Assembly: GCA_937936805.1 (NCBI GenBank)
Contig: CALDDP010000149.1
Span: 1-39,738, forward strand
Length of the DNA stretch: 39,738 bases
Origin: an uncultured Gammaproteobacteria bacterium
Lineage (GTDB): Bacteria; Pseudomonadota; Gammaproteobacteria; GCA-001735895
Direction: 5' to 3'
Positions 17,400 to 27,161 of this stretch are shown piece after piece. Under the pieces are notes generated by a model. That model saw only the letters and a program-made list of their open reading frames with translations. It did no database searches and was not told where the DNA came from. The first letter of the stretch is position 1, and each line of letters starts with the position of its first letter. The position numbers were made by a program, and so were the translations under genes.

Positions 17400-18620
17400 C
17401 TACTCGACCAGCTCGGTAACAATTTTCGGGTCGCTTTCCAGGGTGCGATGTACGGGACACTTGTCGGCAATTTCAAGCAACTTGCCTCGCTGCTCCTCGG
17501 TCAGCTCACCGCGCAGAGAAATACGTCGGGTGATACGTTCAACCTTGCTTTCACAATCGACACAGTCTTCAGCGTGAACGCGCTCATGTATCAGTCGGAC
17601 ACTGACATCCTCAAGCGGCAATTTTTTTAGATTGGCATACATTCGCAACGTCATCGAGGTACAGGCACCTAGCGACATTAACAACAGGTCGTAGGGCGAT
17701 GGCCCCAAATTCTTGCCACCATACTTGAGCGGTTCGTCCGCGCGCAGAAAATGCTCATTGCTGTACATGCCGCGTAAAAACTTGTGGTCGAGTTCTTTAA
17801 TCAGCACCTCACCGTCGGCCAGATCGAGACTGGCCGGCTGCGCATCATCCTGCTCGAGATCAAGATATCTACTCACCCATGATGCAATGGTGGTTGCGAC
17901 ATACTCAGCGTCTGCCGCCCTGCTTAGCAAGTGGTCAGCCTTGTCGAGTGACACAAAGCTCTTCGGATGCAGCGCGGCCTGGAAAATACTGCCGGCCTCA
18001 TCGATCGAAACTATCGTATCCAGGGGCGAATGAAAGACGAGTAAAGCGGCACCCAGGTTGCGTATTTTTTCGGTCGATGAGTACTGGTCGATGTCATCGA
18101 GAAACTGCTTTTTGATCGAGAACTCGCGTGCACCGAGGGCCACTACCGCCTCGCCCTGTGCCTGGATCTGCGCTTCTTTCTCCTTGAACAGATGCGCCAC
18201 GTGCTGCGCAGTTGCCGGTGCGCCGATGGTCACCACCGCTTTGATCGAGTCCAGCTTTGCCGCCGCAGCCAGCACCGCCGCACCACCGAGGCTATGCCCT
18301 ATCAAAATCTGCGGAGCTCGATATTGTGCCTCGAGCGCTTTGGCAGCCTGCACCAGGTCTTCGATATTAGATGAGAAATTGGTGTTGGCAAAATCACCAT
18401 CACTATTTCCCAGACCGGTAAAGTCAAAGCGCAGCACCGCGATACCCTGCGCCGCCAGGGCGCGACTGATGCGAGATGCCGCGGCAATATCCTTGCCGCA
18501 GGTAAAACAATGCGCAAACAGGGCGAAACTGGAAATTTCATCGACCCGCTCGGGCAGCTCCAGTAATCCTGCCAGTACCTCACCATTGGAATTTTCAAAT
18601 TCCAGCCTGATTTTTTTCAT
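17400..18620 (-). CDS. Alpha/beta-hydrolase fused to an OsmC-type peroxiredoxin domain
   Basis: A two-domain protein of 406 residues. Residues 1-260 form an alpha/beta-hydrolase with oxyanion region AHCFTCGKD, nucleophile elbow GHSLGG (Ser110) and a likely Asp/His pair in HSPLDTI and KADHLLS. Residues about 270-406 form an OsmC/Ohr domain with the two redox cysteines in LGACTSMT and [10 protein letters not shown]. OsmC proteins reduce organic hydroperoxides. The fusion suggests that lipid-like hydroperoxide esters might be handled by one chain, but the substrate is unknown. GGAG lies 9 nt before the ATG. It is divergent from plsB with a 57-bp gap. From memory, such fusions occur in several proteobacteria. 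Confidence 0.9.
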   Translation of the reverse strand: MKKIRLEFENSNGEVLAGLLELPERVDEISSFALFAHCFTCGKDIAAASRISRALAAQGIAVLRFDFTGLGNSDGDFANTNFSSNIEDLVQAAKALEAQYRAPQILIGHSLGGAAVLAAAAKLDSIKAVVTIGAPATAQHVAHLFKEKEAQIQAQGEAVVALGAREFSIKKQFLDDIDQYSSTEKIRNLGAALLVFHSPLDTIVSIDEAGSIFQAALHPKSFVSLDKADHLLSRAADAEYVATTIASWVSRYLDLEQDDAQPASLDLADGEVLIKELDHKFLRGMYSNEHFLRADEPLKYGGKNLGPSPYDLLLMSLGACTSMTLRMYANLKKLPLEDVSVRLIHERVHAEDCVDCESKVERITRRISLRGELTEEQRGKLLEIADKCPVHRTLESDPKIVTELVE

Positions 18621-18677
18621 TCGATCGTCTCCGAGGGGTTATCATTCTGTGACTAACCGTTTGTCTACAGGTTCCCG

Positions 18678-21107
18678 TTGAAAAAACAGTTTAATCGATT
18701 TCTTAGCTGGATATTGTTTCTCTGGATCCGGGTAGAGGTTTTACCCGAGGAGGATCCGCGTCCGCTGATAGATCCAGCGCGACCCGTACTATATGTTCTC
18801 GCCGATCGCGGACTCAGCGATTTACTGGTGTTAAACAATATAACAGCTCACTACGATCTTCCCGACCCACTTGCAAAGATTTCCATCGAGACCGGCAGGC
18901 AATATCATTCGGTCTACAGTATTGCGTCGCGTAGCCCGTTGGGTGACTGGATAAAGGGTCGCGGCAAGCATTCAGCGATGCTAACCGATTTGATGCAGGT
19001 CCTTGCCGCTAACGACAGCCTCGAAGTGCAGATCGTGCCGGTATCGGTATTCTGGGGTCGCCCACTGGCCCGGCATAAACACTGGTTTCAGGCGTTGTTC
19101 GCCGATACCTGGGCTTTCGCCGGACGCACGCGCAAGTTTTTTACCATTCTGATTCACGGCCGTAACACCCGGCTGATTTTTTCACCGACATTGAGTATGC
19201 GCGATATCGTTACCGATAATCGAAATGATGCACAGAGCCTGCAGGAATTACTGGTTGCTACGCTGCGCCGACAGCGTGAAGCTACCTTTGGACCGCAGAT
19301 CACCAGCCACAAACTACTTACCGCACAGGTTATCGAAGACCCGAATGTAGAGGAACTGATACCCAGGAACAACGATGGCTCTCGACGCGATTACAGCCGG
19401 GCGCAACGATATTGCCGTGAGATGTTCGCCGACTGCACCCAGCTCACCATCGAGGTAATGCTGCGCTTGCTGCGTGCTTTCTGGCGCAGGTATTACAGCG
19501 GCATCCAGATCTACAATGCGAATCGTATTCGGCAAGCGGCCCTCACCCATCAGCTGGTATACGTGCCCTGCCACCGCAGTCACGTCGATTACCTGTTGCT
19601 GTCTTACGTCATTTACAATGAAAATCTTGCCCTGCCCTATATAGCGGCAGGCAACAATCTCGACATCCCCTTCATCGGACGCATACTGCGAGGCGGGGGA
19701 GCTTTCTTCATCCGCCGCAGTTTCAAGGACAACCCGCTCTACAACGCAGTTATACGCGCTTATGTATATCAACTCGTAAAGCTCGGAGTACCGCTGGAAT
19801 ATTTCATCGAGGGTGGTCGCAGCCGCAGCGGCAGAATGCTCAAGCCCAAATTCGGCATGCTGGGCATGACCGTCGATGCCTATATAAAAAGCCAGGCGCG
19901 GCCAATGGCTTTCGTGCCGGTTTACCTCGGCTACGAAAAACTGATTGAAGGCAGGTCTTACATTGGCGAGCTGTATGGCGGCAAGAAAAAAAGAGAGTCT
20001 ACCCTGGGGGCGCTGGGCGCAATATTCAGGCTTAAGGGACACTTCGGCAAGGTTACGGTCAGTTTTGGTAAGCCTGTGCAGCTCAACCAACTGTTAGAGC
20101 AACACTGCAGCGACTGGCCGGATCGCGCCGGGGAAATCATGCAAAGACCTGACTGGTATCGCGCTGGTCTGCAGCATCTGTCCCGCGAGATTATGCACGG
20201 CATTAACCGCGCCTGTGTGATAAACCCGGTCAATTCGATTGCCACCATACTGCTCGCGACCCCCAGGCATAGCATCGAAATCGAAGAACTGCTGAGCCAG
20301 GCGGAACTGCATCACCGACTAATCCGTGGTGCCCCCAGCCTGGAATCGATCCGCATCGAAGGCAAGGTGAGCATGAAACAGATCCGCCGCCTTGCCGAGC
20401 AAAAGATAGTCCATATCCGCCAAACTGAACTGGGGGATATCGTCTATCTGAAATCCGAGGATTCGGCGCTCATCGGCTACTACCGCAACAACAGCCTGCA
20501 TAGCCTTATTATTCCGGCATTTATAGCCTGTTGCTTCACCAATATACGCCGCGTCTCAAACGCCAGTATCAAGCGCAAAATAGGCCTGTTATACCCTTTT
20601 CTGGAATCTGAGCTACAACTCGAATGGCAGGAATCCGAGCTGGCGGATGTTATCGATCAATTCATCACCTGCCTGGTTGACGCATCCCTGCTCGAGCGGG
20701 TCAAAAATGATTTACGCCGTCCACCACGGCACAGTAGGCGGTTTATTCAGTTGATCAGGCTGGGACACGTAGTGCAGCCGATTCTCGAGCGTTACTACAT
20801 GACTTTTGTCGTGTTATGGCAGACATCGGCAGCGCCACTCGTGGAAGCAGAACTGGAACATCGCTGTCATTTACTCGCGCAAAAAATCTCGATGATTTAC
20901 GGCATCAATTCGCCCGACTTTTTCGACCGCCTGTTGTTTCGAGACTTCATCAATACCGCGTTGAAAAGCGAATACCTGGTTAAAAACGATCAATTACAGC
21001 TCGAACTGAAACAGGGTTTCAACTACGCCAGCCTGGACCTGCGCAACCTGCTGAGCACCGAAGTCCGCAGCAGCATCCTGTCGTTGATCAAAACCACCCC
21101 GCATTAG
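18678..21107 (+). CDS. plsB: Glycerol-3-phosphate 1-O-acyltransferase
   Basis: Adds the first acyl chain to glycerol-3-phosphate at the inner membrane, starting phospholipid synthesis. At 809 residues it matches the long PlsB (807 in E. coli). The acyltransferase HX4D motif is in PCHRSHVDYLLLSYV near residue 300. It is followed by the glycerol-phosphate binding blocks GGAFFIRRSF and YFIEGGRSRSG, and FVPVYLGYEK. The start appears to be TTG at 18678 with AGG about 6 nt upstream, giving a PlsB-like N-terminus (FLSWILFLWIRVEVLPEEDPRP). Convergent overlap of 4 bp with the GGCT-like gene. Confidence 0.96.
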   Translation: MKKQFNRFLSWILFLWIRVEVLPEEDPRPLIDPARPVLYVLADRGLSDLLVLNNITAHYDLPDPLAKISIETGRQYHSVYSIASRSPLGDWIKGRGKHSAMLTDLMQVLAANDSLEVQIVPVSVFWGRPLARHKHWFQALFADTWAFAGRTRKFFTILIHGRNTRLIFSPTLSMRDIVTDNRNDAQSLQELLVATLRRQREATFGPQITSHKLLTAQVIEDPNVEELIPRNNDGSRRDYSRAQRYCREMFADCTQLTIEVMLRLLRAFWRRYYSGIQIYNANRIRQAALTHQLVYVPCHRSHVDYLLLSYVIYNENLALPYIAAGNNLDIPFIGRILRGGGAFFIRRSFKDNPLYNAVIRAYVYQLVKLGVPLEYFIEGGRSRSGRMLKPKFGMLGMTVDAYIKSQARPMAFVPVYLGYEKLIEGRSYIGELYGGKKKRESTLGALGAIFRLKGHFGKVTVSFGKPVQLNQLLEQHCSDWPDRAGEIMQRPDWYRAGLQHLSREIMHGINRACVINPVNSIATILLATPRHSIEIEELLSQAELHHRLIRGAPSLESIRIEGKVSMKQIRRLAEQKIVHIRQTELGDIVYLKSEDSALIGYYRNNSLHSLIIPAFIACCFTNIRRVSNASIKRKIGLLYPFLESELQLEWQESELADVIDQFITCLVDASLLERVKNDLRRPPRHSRRFIQLIRLGHVVQPILERYYMTFVVLWQTSAAPLVEAELEHRCHLLAQKISMIYGINSPDFFDRLLFRDFINTALKSEYLVKNDQLQLELKQGFNYASLDLRNLLSTEVRSSILSLIKTTPH

Positions 21108-21460
21108 CCAGCCGGCATTGACTGGAGCCAGATACCGGGAATCGGTTTTTTGCCGTGGCATAGATCCGCCTTGACGATATACATCCAGGCGTCACCGTAG
21201 CTGGTATCAATTTCGATACGTTGATAAAAGTACGGATACCACTCGAGGTCATCGAGCATCCTGAACTGGTGATCGGTTACCAGAAATATTTCACCCTCGA
21301 TCGCGTGCTCGCCATGCAGGCACACGGCAGGATAATCTTCAAATTCGTACATTGAGTAAACACTTCGCGTAATGAACTCGCCAACAAATTCCGCGTCACG
21401 CAGAAAATGATAGTTTCGCTGGCCCCTTTTCAGGGTGCCATAAACGAAAACACGATTCAT
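21104..21460 (-). CDS. Gamma-glutamylcyclotransferase-like protein (GGCT/AIG2 fold)
   Basis: A 118-residue GGCT-fold protein with the diagnostic N-terminal YGTLKRGQRNYHFL loop. A candidate catalytic glutamate lies in IEGEIFLV near residue 60. GGCT enzymes cyclise gamma-glutamyl groups; bacterial members such as YtfP have no proven substrate, so only the fold is certain. The ATG overlaps the hslR stop by 4 nt (ATGA), making it the last gene of the htpG-led run. It meets plsB tail to tail with a 4-bp overlap. Confidence 0.85.
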   Translation of the reverse strand: MNRVFVYGTLKRGQRNYHFLRDAEFVGEFITRSVYSMYEFEDYPAVCLHGEHAIEGEIFLVTDHQFRMLDDLEWYPYFYQRIEIDTSYGDAWMYIVKADLCHGKKPIPGIWLQSMPAG

Positions 21461-21849
21461 GATTTACGAATGAACTGGCGTATTTGTCGGCGTTGCTTTT
21501 TGTCTGGACGCGATTCAGAACGCGGCCGCTGCATTATCGCCAGCCTGCGCTTTTCCGCTTCACTGGCACGCTTCTCGACACTGCTTTCAGTCTCCCGATA
21601 CAGCGCCTGAGCAGCATCAGCCGGGCCACGGCGTTCGCTAAGCCCGGTCACAATGACTTCATAGCACTCATAACCACGGCGGACTTCAAAACAGTCACCA
21701 ATTTTTACGCTGCGTGACGGTTTTACGCGTCGCCCCGCCAGGTGCACCCTGCCTCCGCTTACCGCTTCGCTGGCAATTGCCCTGGTTTTATAAAAACGTG
21801 CCGCCCATAGCCACTTGTCCAGGCGTACCTTTATATCCTCGCCGTTCAC
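21457..21849 (-). CDS. hslR: Heat-shock protein 15 (S4-domain RNA-binding protein)
   Basis: Hsp15 binds free 50S subunits carrying a stalled nascent chain and helps recycle them. The N-terminal S4 domain is clear: VRLDKWLWAARFYKTRAIASEAVSGGRVHLAGRRVKPSRSVKIGD (residues 8-52). The C-terminal part is rich in Arg/Lys (RRLAIMQRPRSESRPDKKQRRQIRQF), as in the family. 130 residues (E. coli HslR 133). The start is GTG at 21849. It lies downstream of htpG in a same-strand run, which fits heat-shock control of both genes. Confidence 0.92.
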   Translation of the reverse strand: MNGEDIKVRLDKWLWAARFYKTRAIASEAVSGGRVHLAGRRVKPSRSVKIGDCFEVRRGYECYEVIVTGLSERRGPADAAQALYRETESSVEKRASEAEKRRLAIMQRPRSESRPDKKQRRQIRQFIRKS

Positions 21850-21876
21850 CAGGTCACCGGCGTTCGATTTTTTGTG

Positions 21877-22881
21877 TCAGGCATGGTGCCTGTGGATATA
21901 TTTCATAATACGGTCGGCCATCGAAAAACCGCTTAACACGGCACCTTCGATACGAGGTGCGGTACACCAGTCCCCGCAGGCTCCGATCGCCTGCGCGTCG
22001 TCAAACAGGGAATCCTCGTCAATCGGATTTATCGGCAGTGCATGTTTCCAGCAGTGCACTCCGGCAGATACAGGTTTGTCGGGACTCAAATCGGTAGCCT
22101 CCCAGAACGCATCAAGCAAAGCATGCATGACTCGTCCGCGAAAACTGGCGGCATATTGCTGCGACCATTCGGGTGACGCGTGCAGTATCCAGCAATCGGC
22201 ATCGTTGGCAGCGTCGGTGAATTGATATCGGGATATCCATGACAATGGTGAATCCAGCACGAAAGCCGCATCATAGGGAATGTCTAGCGATTTCTCAAAG
22301 GCAAACATGCCACTCCAGCATACGGTCATATCGACCTTATCGGCAGCATCGCTAATGGCCGTAATCGGGCGACACAAATCAGCTACCTGATGCGCCGAGG
22401 TGGCGATAATGACGATGTCATAGGCACCCAGGTAGTCGCCACGATCGTTAAACAACCGCCAACCACCGTCGTCCTGACGTTCCAGTTCGGATATGTTGGC
22501 CGAGGTGACCAGTTCACATTGCCGGGCCAGGTTTTCAGCAACCGTCTGCATGCGTGGCACACCGACAAACCTTTGCGTTGCCATATCGCTGTTGATGACC
22601 TGACCCTTTTGCAGCTCAACGATCCAGCCATCCCAGGGACGTACGAAGCCCTGGGTTTGCCAGGCCGAGACAATATTCCAGAACAGGGGGTTATTTACGG
22701 TGAAATACTGCGCGCCGTTGTTGAACTCATACTCTCCCGCGCGAAAGCGATTGATTCGTCCGCCGGGGAAAACATTTTTCTCAAAGATTTTTACGTTTTC
22801 GACAAGGCCTTTTAATGCTGTTCCACAGGTAAGACCCGCCAGACCTGCGCCAATGATGGCGACTGATGGCATTTTGCCCAT
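21877..22881 (-). CDS. Renalase-like FAD-dependent amine oxidase/oxidoreductase (COG3380 type)
   Basis: A 334-residue flavoprotein. The N-terminal dinucleotide-binding motif IIGAGLAGLTCGTAL (residues 8-22), the acidic end of strand 2 (KIFEKN) and the GGRI motif are typical of the FAD amine-oxidase/renalase family. The C-terminal GDWCTAPRIEGAVLSGFSMADRI closes the FAD site as in bacterial COG3380 proteins. Some bacterial renalases oxidise dihydro-NAD(P) isomers, but the substrate here is not deducible. ATG at 22881 has AGG close upstream. It follows the PilZ gene by 7 nt. Confidence 0.85.
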   Translation of the reverse strand: MGKMPSVAIIGAGLAGLTCGTALKGLVENVKIFEKNVFPGGRINRFRAGEYEFNNGAQYFTVNNPLFWNIVSAWQTQGFVRPWDGWIVELQKGQVINSDMATQRFVGVPRMQTVAENLARQCELVTSANISELERQDDGGWRLFNDRGDYLGAYDIVIIATSAHQVADLCRPITAISDAADKVDMTVCWSGMFAFEKSLDIPYDAAFVLDSPLSWISRYQFTDAANDADCWILHASPEWSQQYAASFRGRVMHALLDAFWEATDLSPDKPVSAGVHCWKHALPINPIDEDSLFDDAQAIGACGDWCTAPRIEGAVLSGFSMADRIMKYIHRHHA

Positions 22882-22888
22882 TGCCTGG

Positions 22889-23329
22889 TCAAAGCGCCGG
22901 GAAATCGCCGGCGTACTTCGAAATCCACTCCCCTGCTGCTTCCTGGGAGGAGAGTGTCCGACCCTCCAGTTTCTCGACCTCCTTGCGATAGTGTTCGATA
23001 TGGCAGATCTGTTCGATCATGCGCAAACGAAACACATCCCTCGATTTTTCGAACTCGATACCTACTTCATAGCCCTTGCGGTTTTTTTCGCACCATACGA
23101 CGTTGCCTACCAGGTGGGCTTCCTGCTGCGGGAGGGGAATGCAGATCTTGACCCGCTGCAAAACCTCGAGCGGCGTTTGCGACATAAACGCAAGACCGCC
23201 GAGGCTTACATTGGTAATTGTCCGGTCTACATTTTCATCGTTTTCATCTTCCACCCAGTCCATTGTGACCTGTATCGGCACATCCGCAGGGTGGCGGATA
23301 AATTTTCGTCTAGTCGTTTTATCTGGCAA
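22889..23329 (-). CDS. PilZ-domain protein
   Basis: A 146-residue stand-alone PilZ protein. Both c-di-GMP-binding motifs are present: RxxxR in RRKFIRHP (residues 7-14) and N-x-S-x-x-G in NVSLGG (near 43-48). It could therefore bind cyclic di-GMP. The region after about residue 100 is a helix-rich tail ([32 protein letters not shown]). The start is TTG at 23329, overlapping the htpG stop by 11 nt. The output is unknown. Confidence 0.88.
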   Translation of the reverse strand: MPDKTTRRKFIRHPADVPIQVTMDWVEDENDENVDRTITNVSLGGLAFMSQTPLEVLQRVKICIPLPQQEAHLVGNVVWCEKNRKGYEVGIEFEKSRDVFRLRMIEQICHIEHYRKEVEKLEGRTLSSQEAAGEWISKYAGDFPAL

Positions 23330-25223
23330 TGGTTACCAACATTTGGTTTAGCTTCGCGACAAAGCCAGCTGGATCATCCAGTTGACCGCCTTCCGCCAGT
23401 AGCGCCTGATCGAACAGTATATCGGACCAGTCCGCAAACTTGGTCTTCGATTTCTCCGCGTCAAGCTTCTTAACTATAGGATGATCCGGGTTAATTTCAA
23501 GAATCGGCTTCGAACTCGGCAAATCGTGTCCAGCCTCCTTCAACAATCGCTGCATATGCATCGCCATGTCCTGTTCGTTCAACACGATACAGGCTGGCGA
23601 ATCGGTCAGCCGATTAGTCACGCGGACATCCTCAACCTTATCCTGAAGAGCCTTCTTCATACGTTTGAGCAGTTTTCCAGCCGACTTTGCTTTCTCTTCG
23701 AGTTCTTTCTCGGACTCTTCATCCGCACCCAGGTCAAGCTCACCCTTGGCAACCGATTGCAGCTTTTTACCTTCGTATTCCATCAAGTGCGATGTCAACC
23801 ATTCGTCTACGCGATCGGACAGCAGCAGAACCTCGATTCCTTTCTTACGGAATATTTCCAGGTGCGGGCTGTTTTTGGCAGCCGCGTGCGAATCGGCAGC
23901 GATATAGTAAATCTTGTCCTGGCCTTCCTGCATGCGTCCGATGTAGTCATCCAGCGAAACGCTTTGTTCCTCGTCTCCGGTATGCGTCGTAGCAAAGCGC
24001 AGCAGTTTGCCGATTTTTTCTCGATTGGCGAAATCTTCCGCCGGTCCTTCTTTGATTACCTTGCCGAACTCTCGCCAGAACTTCTGATATTTCTCAGGAT
24101 CGTTTTTGGCAATTTTCTCGAGCATGCTTAACACTTTTTTAACCGAACCGCTGCGAATACTGTCAATGACCTTGCTGCCCTGCAGGATTTCCCGCGAAAC
24201 GTTGAGCGGTAGATTATTCGAATCGATTACTCCGCGCACGAAACGAAGGTAACGCGGCATTAACTTTTCGGCGTCTTCCATGATGAACACGCGCTGCACG
24301 TATAGCTTGATACCGCTGTGCGATTCACGATCATAAAGGTCGTAGGGGGCACGCGCAGGGATGTAGAGTAATGAAGTGTACTCGTTGGTACCTTCGACAC
24401 GATTGTGGCTCCAGTCGATCGGATCTTCGAAATCGTGGGCAACATGCTTGTAGAATTCCTTGTACTCGTCATCCTTGATTTCAGATCTGGCGCGGGTCCA
24501 CAAAGCCGATGCCTGGTTGACTGTTTCCTCTTCAATCGAGGCTTCCTCATTTTCCGCGTCGGCATCGGGTTCGATTTTTTTATCCATGACTACCGGGAAA
24601 TCGATATGATCGGAGTACGAGGTGATAATCGAGCGCAATTTCCAGTCGTTCAGTAACTCGTCTTCCCCTTCCCGCAGATGCAGGGTAATTTCGGTTCCCC
24701 GACTGCTCTTGTCCAGCGAAGCGATTTTGTACTCGCCCTTGCCCTTTGATACCCACTCGACTCCCTTGTCGGCTGGTTCCCCGGCCTTGCGCGTGCGCAG
24801 GGTCACCTCATCGGCTACGATGAACGACGAGTAAAAACCTACCCCGAACTGGCCGATAAGCTTGGCATCCTTTTTTTCGTCACCGGTTATCGAATCGAGG
24901 AACGAGCGGGTTCCTGATTTTGCGATGGTGCCAATATGATCGATTACCTCTTCGCGAGTCATACCGATACCGTTGTCACTAATCGTTATGGTGCGCTGCT
25001 CCTTGTCATAGCTGACCTTGATCTTGAGCTCGATGTCTTCCTCGTAAAGACTGCCATCAGAGATAGCACTGAAACGCAGGCGGTCACAGGCATCGGAGGC
25101 GTTGGAAATCAGCTCGCGCAGGAAAATTTCCTTATTCGAGTAGAGCGAGTGGATCATTAAATCCAGCAACTGGTTTACTTCGGTTTCAAAGCCCCGGGTT
25201 TCGGTATTGGCAGCAGTCGACAT
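23319..25223 (-). CDS. htpG: Molecular chaperone HtpG (Hsp90)
   Basis: The bacterial Hsp90 chaperone. The 634-residue protein has the GHKL ATP-binding domain with [34 protein letters not shown] and [11 protein letters not shown], then the middle domain ([10 protein letters not shown]) and the C-terminal dimer domain. The ATG at 25223 is chosen over the ORF-track start 18 nt upstream: GGGGAG lies about 7 nt before it and [20 protein letters not shown] is family-like. A good match to a sigma-32 promoter lies 38-68 bp upstream. It heads the five-gene run to 21104. Confidence 0.97.
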   Translation of the reverse strand: MSTAANTETRGFETEVNQLLDLMIHSLYSNKEIFLRELISNASDACDRLRFSAISDGSLYEEDIELKIKVSYDKEQRTITISDNGIGMTREEVIDHIGTIAKSGTRSFLDSITGDEKKDAKLIGQFGVGFYSSFIVADEVTLRTRKAGEPADKGVEWVSKGKGEYKIASLDKSSRGTEITLHLREGEDELLNDWKLRSIITSYSDHIDFPVVMDKKIEPDADAENEEASIEEETVNQASALWTRARSEIKDDEYKEFYKHVAHDFEDPIDWSHNRVEGTNEYTSLLYIPARAPYDLYDRESHSGIKLYVQRVFIMEDAEKLMPRYLRFVRGVIDSNNLPLNVSREILQGSKVIDSIRSGSVKKVLSMLEKIAKNDPEKYQKFWREFGKVIKEGPAEDFANREKIGKLLRFATTHTGDEEQSVSLDDYIGRMQEGQDKIYYIAADSHAAAKNSPHLEIFRKKGIEVLLLSDRVDEWLTSHLMEYEGKKLQSVAKGELDLGADEESEKELEEKAKSAGKLLKRMKKALQDKVEDVRVTNRLTDSPACIVLNEQDMAMHMQRLLKEAGHDLPSSKPILEINPDHPIVKKLDAEKSKTKFADWSDILFDQALLAEGGQLDDPAGFVAKLNQMLVTIAR

Positions 25224-25260
25224 GTTATTTCTCCCCGTCAAGAATGGTGATATAGCGGCA

Positions 25261-25291
25261 ATATATGCGGTTACGCGAATCAGTTTTCAAG
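25261..25291 (-). promoter_or_regulatory. Predicted sigma-32 (heat-shock) promoter of htpG
   Basis: On the minus strand, CTTGAA (25286-25291) is followed by 15 nt and then CCGCATAT (within 25261-25270). The E. coli RpoH consensus is CTTGAA, 13-15 nt, CCCCATNT, so the -35 box is perfect and the -10 box differs at one position. Predicted start about 30 nt before the htpG ATG. Confidence 0.68.
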
Positions 25292-25324
25292 CATGTGCGC
25301 AGATTTTAGCCCTCGGAGTACTGA

Positions 25325-27079
25325 CTACTGGGCAGCCTGGGTTAACCAGAGTTGCTGTATCTTGTGATTCAATACCGAGCGGCGGGCCACATCCTGCGTA
25401 ACACTGAGGAGCTCTTCGTATATGCGGCGCGCATCATCGATCAACCCTGACTCCTGCAGGCTTTCCGCGGCATTAAACCTTGCGGTCTGGGCCCAGGGAT
25501 CCATTGCATCCGGTGACGGCAGCATTGCGGATTGCAGGTAGAGCAAAGCGGCCTGCTCGAACTTCTCCAGGCCGCGGTATGAGTCCGCTATCCAGAAGAG
25601 AATTTCACGCCTTTGCCCGGGATCGAGTTCCAGCAGCAATAGCTGGTTGAAATGAGCAATCGATTCAGCGTAAAGGTTAACGGTTTGCAAATCGAACAAT
25701 ACCTGCAGTATCCGGTCGGTAGATTCCGTGTCTGCCTCACGATATTCACCGATCAGGCTCTGCAACACCTGGTTTCCCTCCTCGTAACGACCGCCCAGGA
25801 TCAACACCCGGGACTGGCGTAATTGCCAGTCGAAACGACTGGTTCCCGCTGGAACCGTGTTCAGGCCGGACATCAGGCGTGTGGCCTCTTCGATGTCGGC
25901 CGACCGTAACGCCAGGTCAACTAACTGGTACCTTATCCCGGCAGGAATGTCGCGTGCGCTGGGAAAAGTGCCGCTATGATTGAACAGGTTTTGCAACAGG
26001 TGATGCTCGGCTTCATCAATTTCGGCGAAAGTTCCCATGTATCCGGTGGCCGCACGATTCGCGACTTCGCTATCGACCGACTTCAACATCAGCATCGCAT
26101 ACAGTGACCGGGCCTTGACCGGTGTCTCCTTGCTCGTCCTGGCTGCCAGCTCCAGCCACTTTTCATCTGCCCCAAGCAGCAATTCGGAACGATTGCCGAC
26201 CAGCTCGGCATACTGCAGATATGCCTGCCACAGTAAATCGACAGGTAACTGAAATAACTGCAACGGCGATTCGACCTCGCTGCGAAACAAAGATTCCAGG
26301 GCGACAACACGGTCCACCGGCGCCATTTTTTCCGCTGCAAAATATCCAAGCGCCCATAAACTTGCTCGTTCCTGCGCTTCCACCGTTTCTTCTTCACTGC
26401 GCTTTCTTACCTGCGCCCAGAGTTCACCCTGATCGATCTGCTTCAGCCTGAAGCTGGCCAACATACTGGTCAGCCGTGCCTGCCAGGCTTTTTGATCACG
26501 CAAAACCAGGATCGCCTGTTCGTGCCTGCCGGATTCGATAAGTACTCTTGCACGCAGCAACAACCAGGCAAGATCAGTGCTATCGAAATCCTGGTCGAAG
26601 CGAAGCATTGCCACTCGAGCATCCTCGATGCGGCCATCTTCGATATAGGATTCTATAATTTGCCGGCGCCAGGTCTCGTACTGCGGCGCTTCACTGGCAA
26701 CCGTCTGCCAGAGCTGCTGGCGCAGTATTTTGCGCGCCGTTACGGTTTGCCCGAGTTCAAGGAAAGCCCTGGCCTGGTAAGTCGCGGCCTGTTGTTTAAA
26801 CTGCTGCGGAATATCGTCGGGCAAACCTTCGATTCGAACCAGTAGCATATCCCACTGCTTCCAGTGCGCCAGAATCGCAAGCCGCTCCTGTTCCCAAAGT
26901 ATCCATTCATACAGATCTGCATCGACTTTTGGCTGCGCCTGGTCGAGCATCTTAATGGTCAACTCTGGCGCTCCCGCAGCTGAAATATTCTTCAGCAGGT
27001 CGAGCCGCTCGTCGGCGACTGCCGTAAACGCCATCCCGATGCCGGCGGTTATTAGCAGTAAAATCTTGATGTTTACCAT
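25325..27079 (-). CDS. Periplasmic helical-repeat (TPR-like) protein of unknown function
   Basis: The 584-residue precursor starts MVNIKILLLITAGIGMAFTAVA-DERLD, a Sec signal peptide, so the ATG at 27079 is preferred over the track start at 27265, which lies inside rplS. The rest is made of amphipathic helix pairs with TPR-like spacing (for example ARAFLELGQTVTARKIL, EQAALLYLQSA and ARRIYEELLS), ending in SVLNHKIQQLWLTQAAQ. No enzymatic motif is seen. It lies between the rplS terminator and htpG. It is probably a soluble or peripheral scaffold in the periplasm; this is inference. Confidence 0.75.
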   Translation of the reverse strand: MVNIKILLLITAGIGMAFTAVADERLDLLKNISAAGAPELTIKMLDQAQPKVDADLYEWILWEQERLAILAHWKQWDMLLVRIEGLPDDIPQQFKQQAATYQARAFLELGQTVTARKILRQQLWQTVASEAPQYETWRRQIIESYIEDGRIEDARVAMLRFDQDFDSTDLAWLLLRARVLIESGRHEQAILVLRDQKAWQARLTSMLASFRLKQIDQGELWAQVRKRSEEETVEAQERASLWALGYFAAEKMAPVDRVVALESLFRSEVESPLQLFQLPVDLLWQAYLQYAELVGNRSELLLGADEKWLELAARTSKETPVKARSLYAMLMLKSVDSEVANRAATGYMGTFAEIDEAEHHLLQNLFNHSGTFPSARDIPAGIRYQLVDLALRSADIEEATRLMSGLNTVPAGTSRFDWQLRQSRVLILGGRYEEGNQVLQSLIGEYREADTESTDRILQVLFDLQTVNLYAESIAHFNQLLLLELDPGQRREILFWIADSYRGLEKFEQAALLYLQSAMLPSPDAMDPWAQTARFNAAESLQESGLIDDARRIYEELLSVTQDVARRSVLNHKIQQLWLTQAAQ

Positions 27080-27097
27080 CACTTCCCGGATTGCTTC

Positions 27098-27133
27098 AAA
27101 AAAAAAGCGTGCAGCCCTGGCGTACACGCTTTT
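27098..27133 (-). terminator. Rho-independent terminator after rplS
   Basis: Read on the minus strand, AAAGCGTG and CACGCTTT form an 8-bp stem with a loop of about 13 nt that can fold further, followed by nine T residues. It lies 29 nt after the rplS stop and 19 bp before the next gene. It should end the rpsP-rimM-trmD-rplS transcript. Confidence 0.8.
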
Positions 27134-27161
27134 CGAAATAGCATTTCTGCCCGGCAGCCGC

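Noticed and set aside
19314-20090. 258-aa minus-strand ORF inside plsB
   Set aside because: Antisense to an unbroken, well-recognised plsB, with no motif or start signal.
22700-23473. 257-aa plus-strand ORF across the FAD, PilZ and htpG genes
   Set aside because: Antisense to three well-supported genes; composition and lack of motifs mark it as a shadow.
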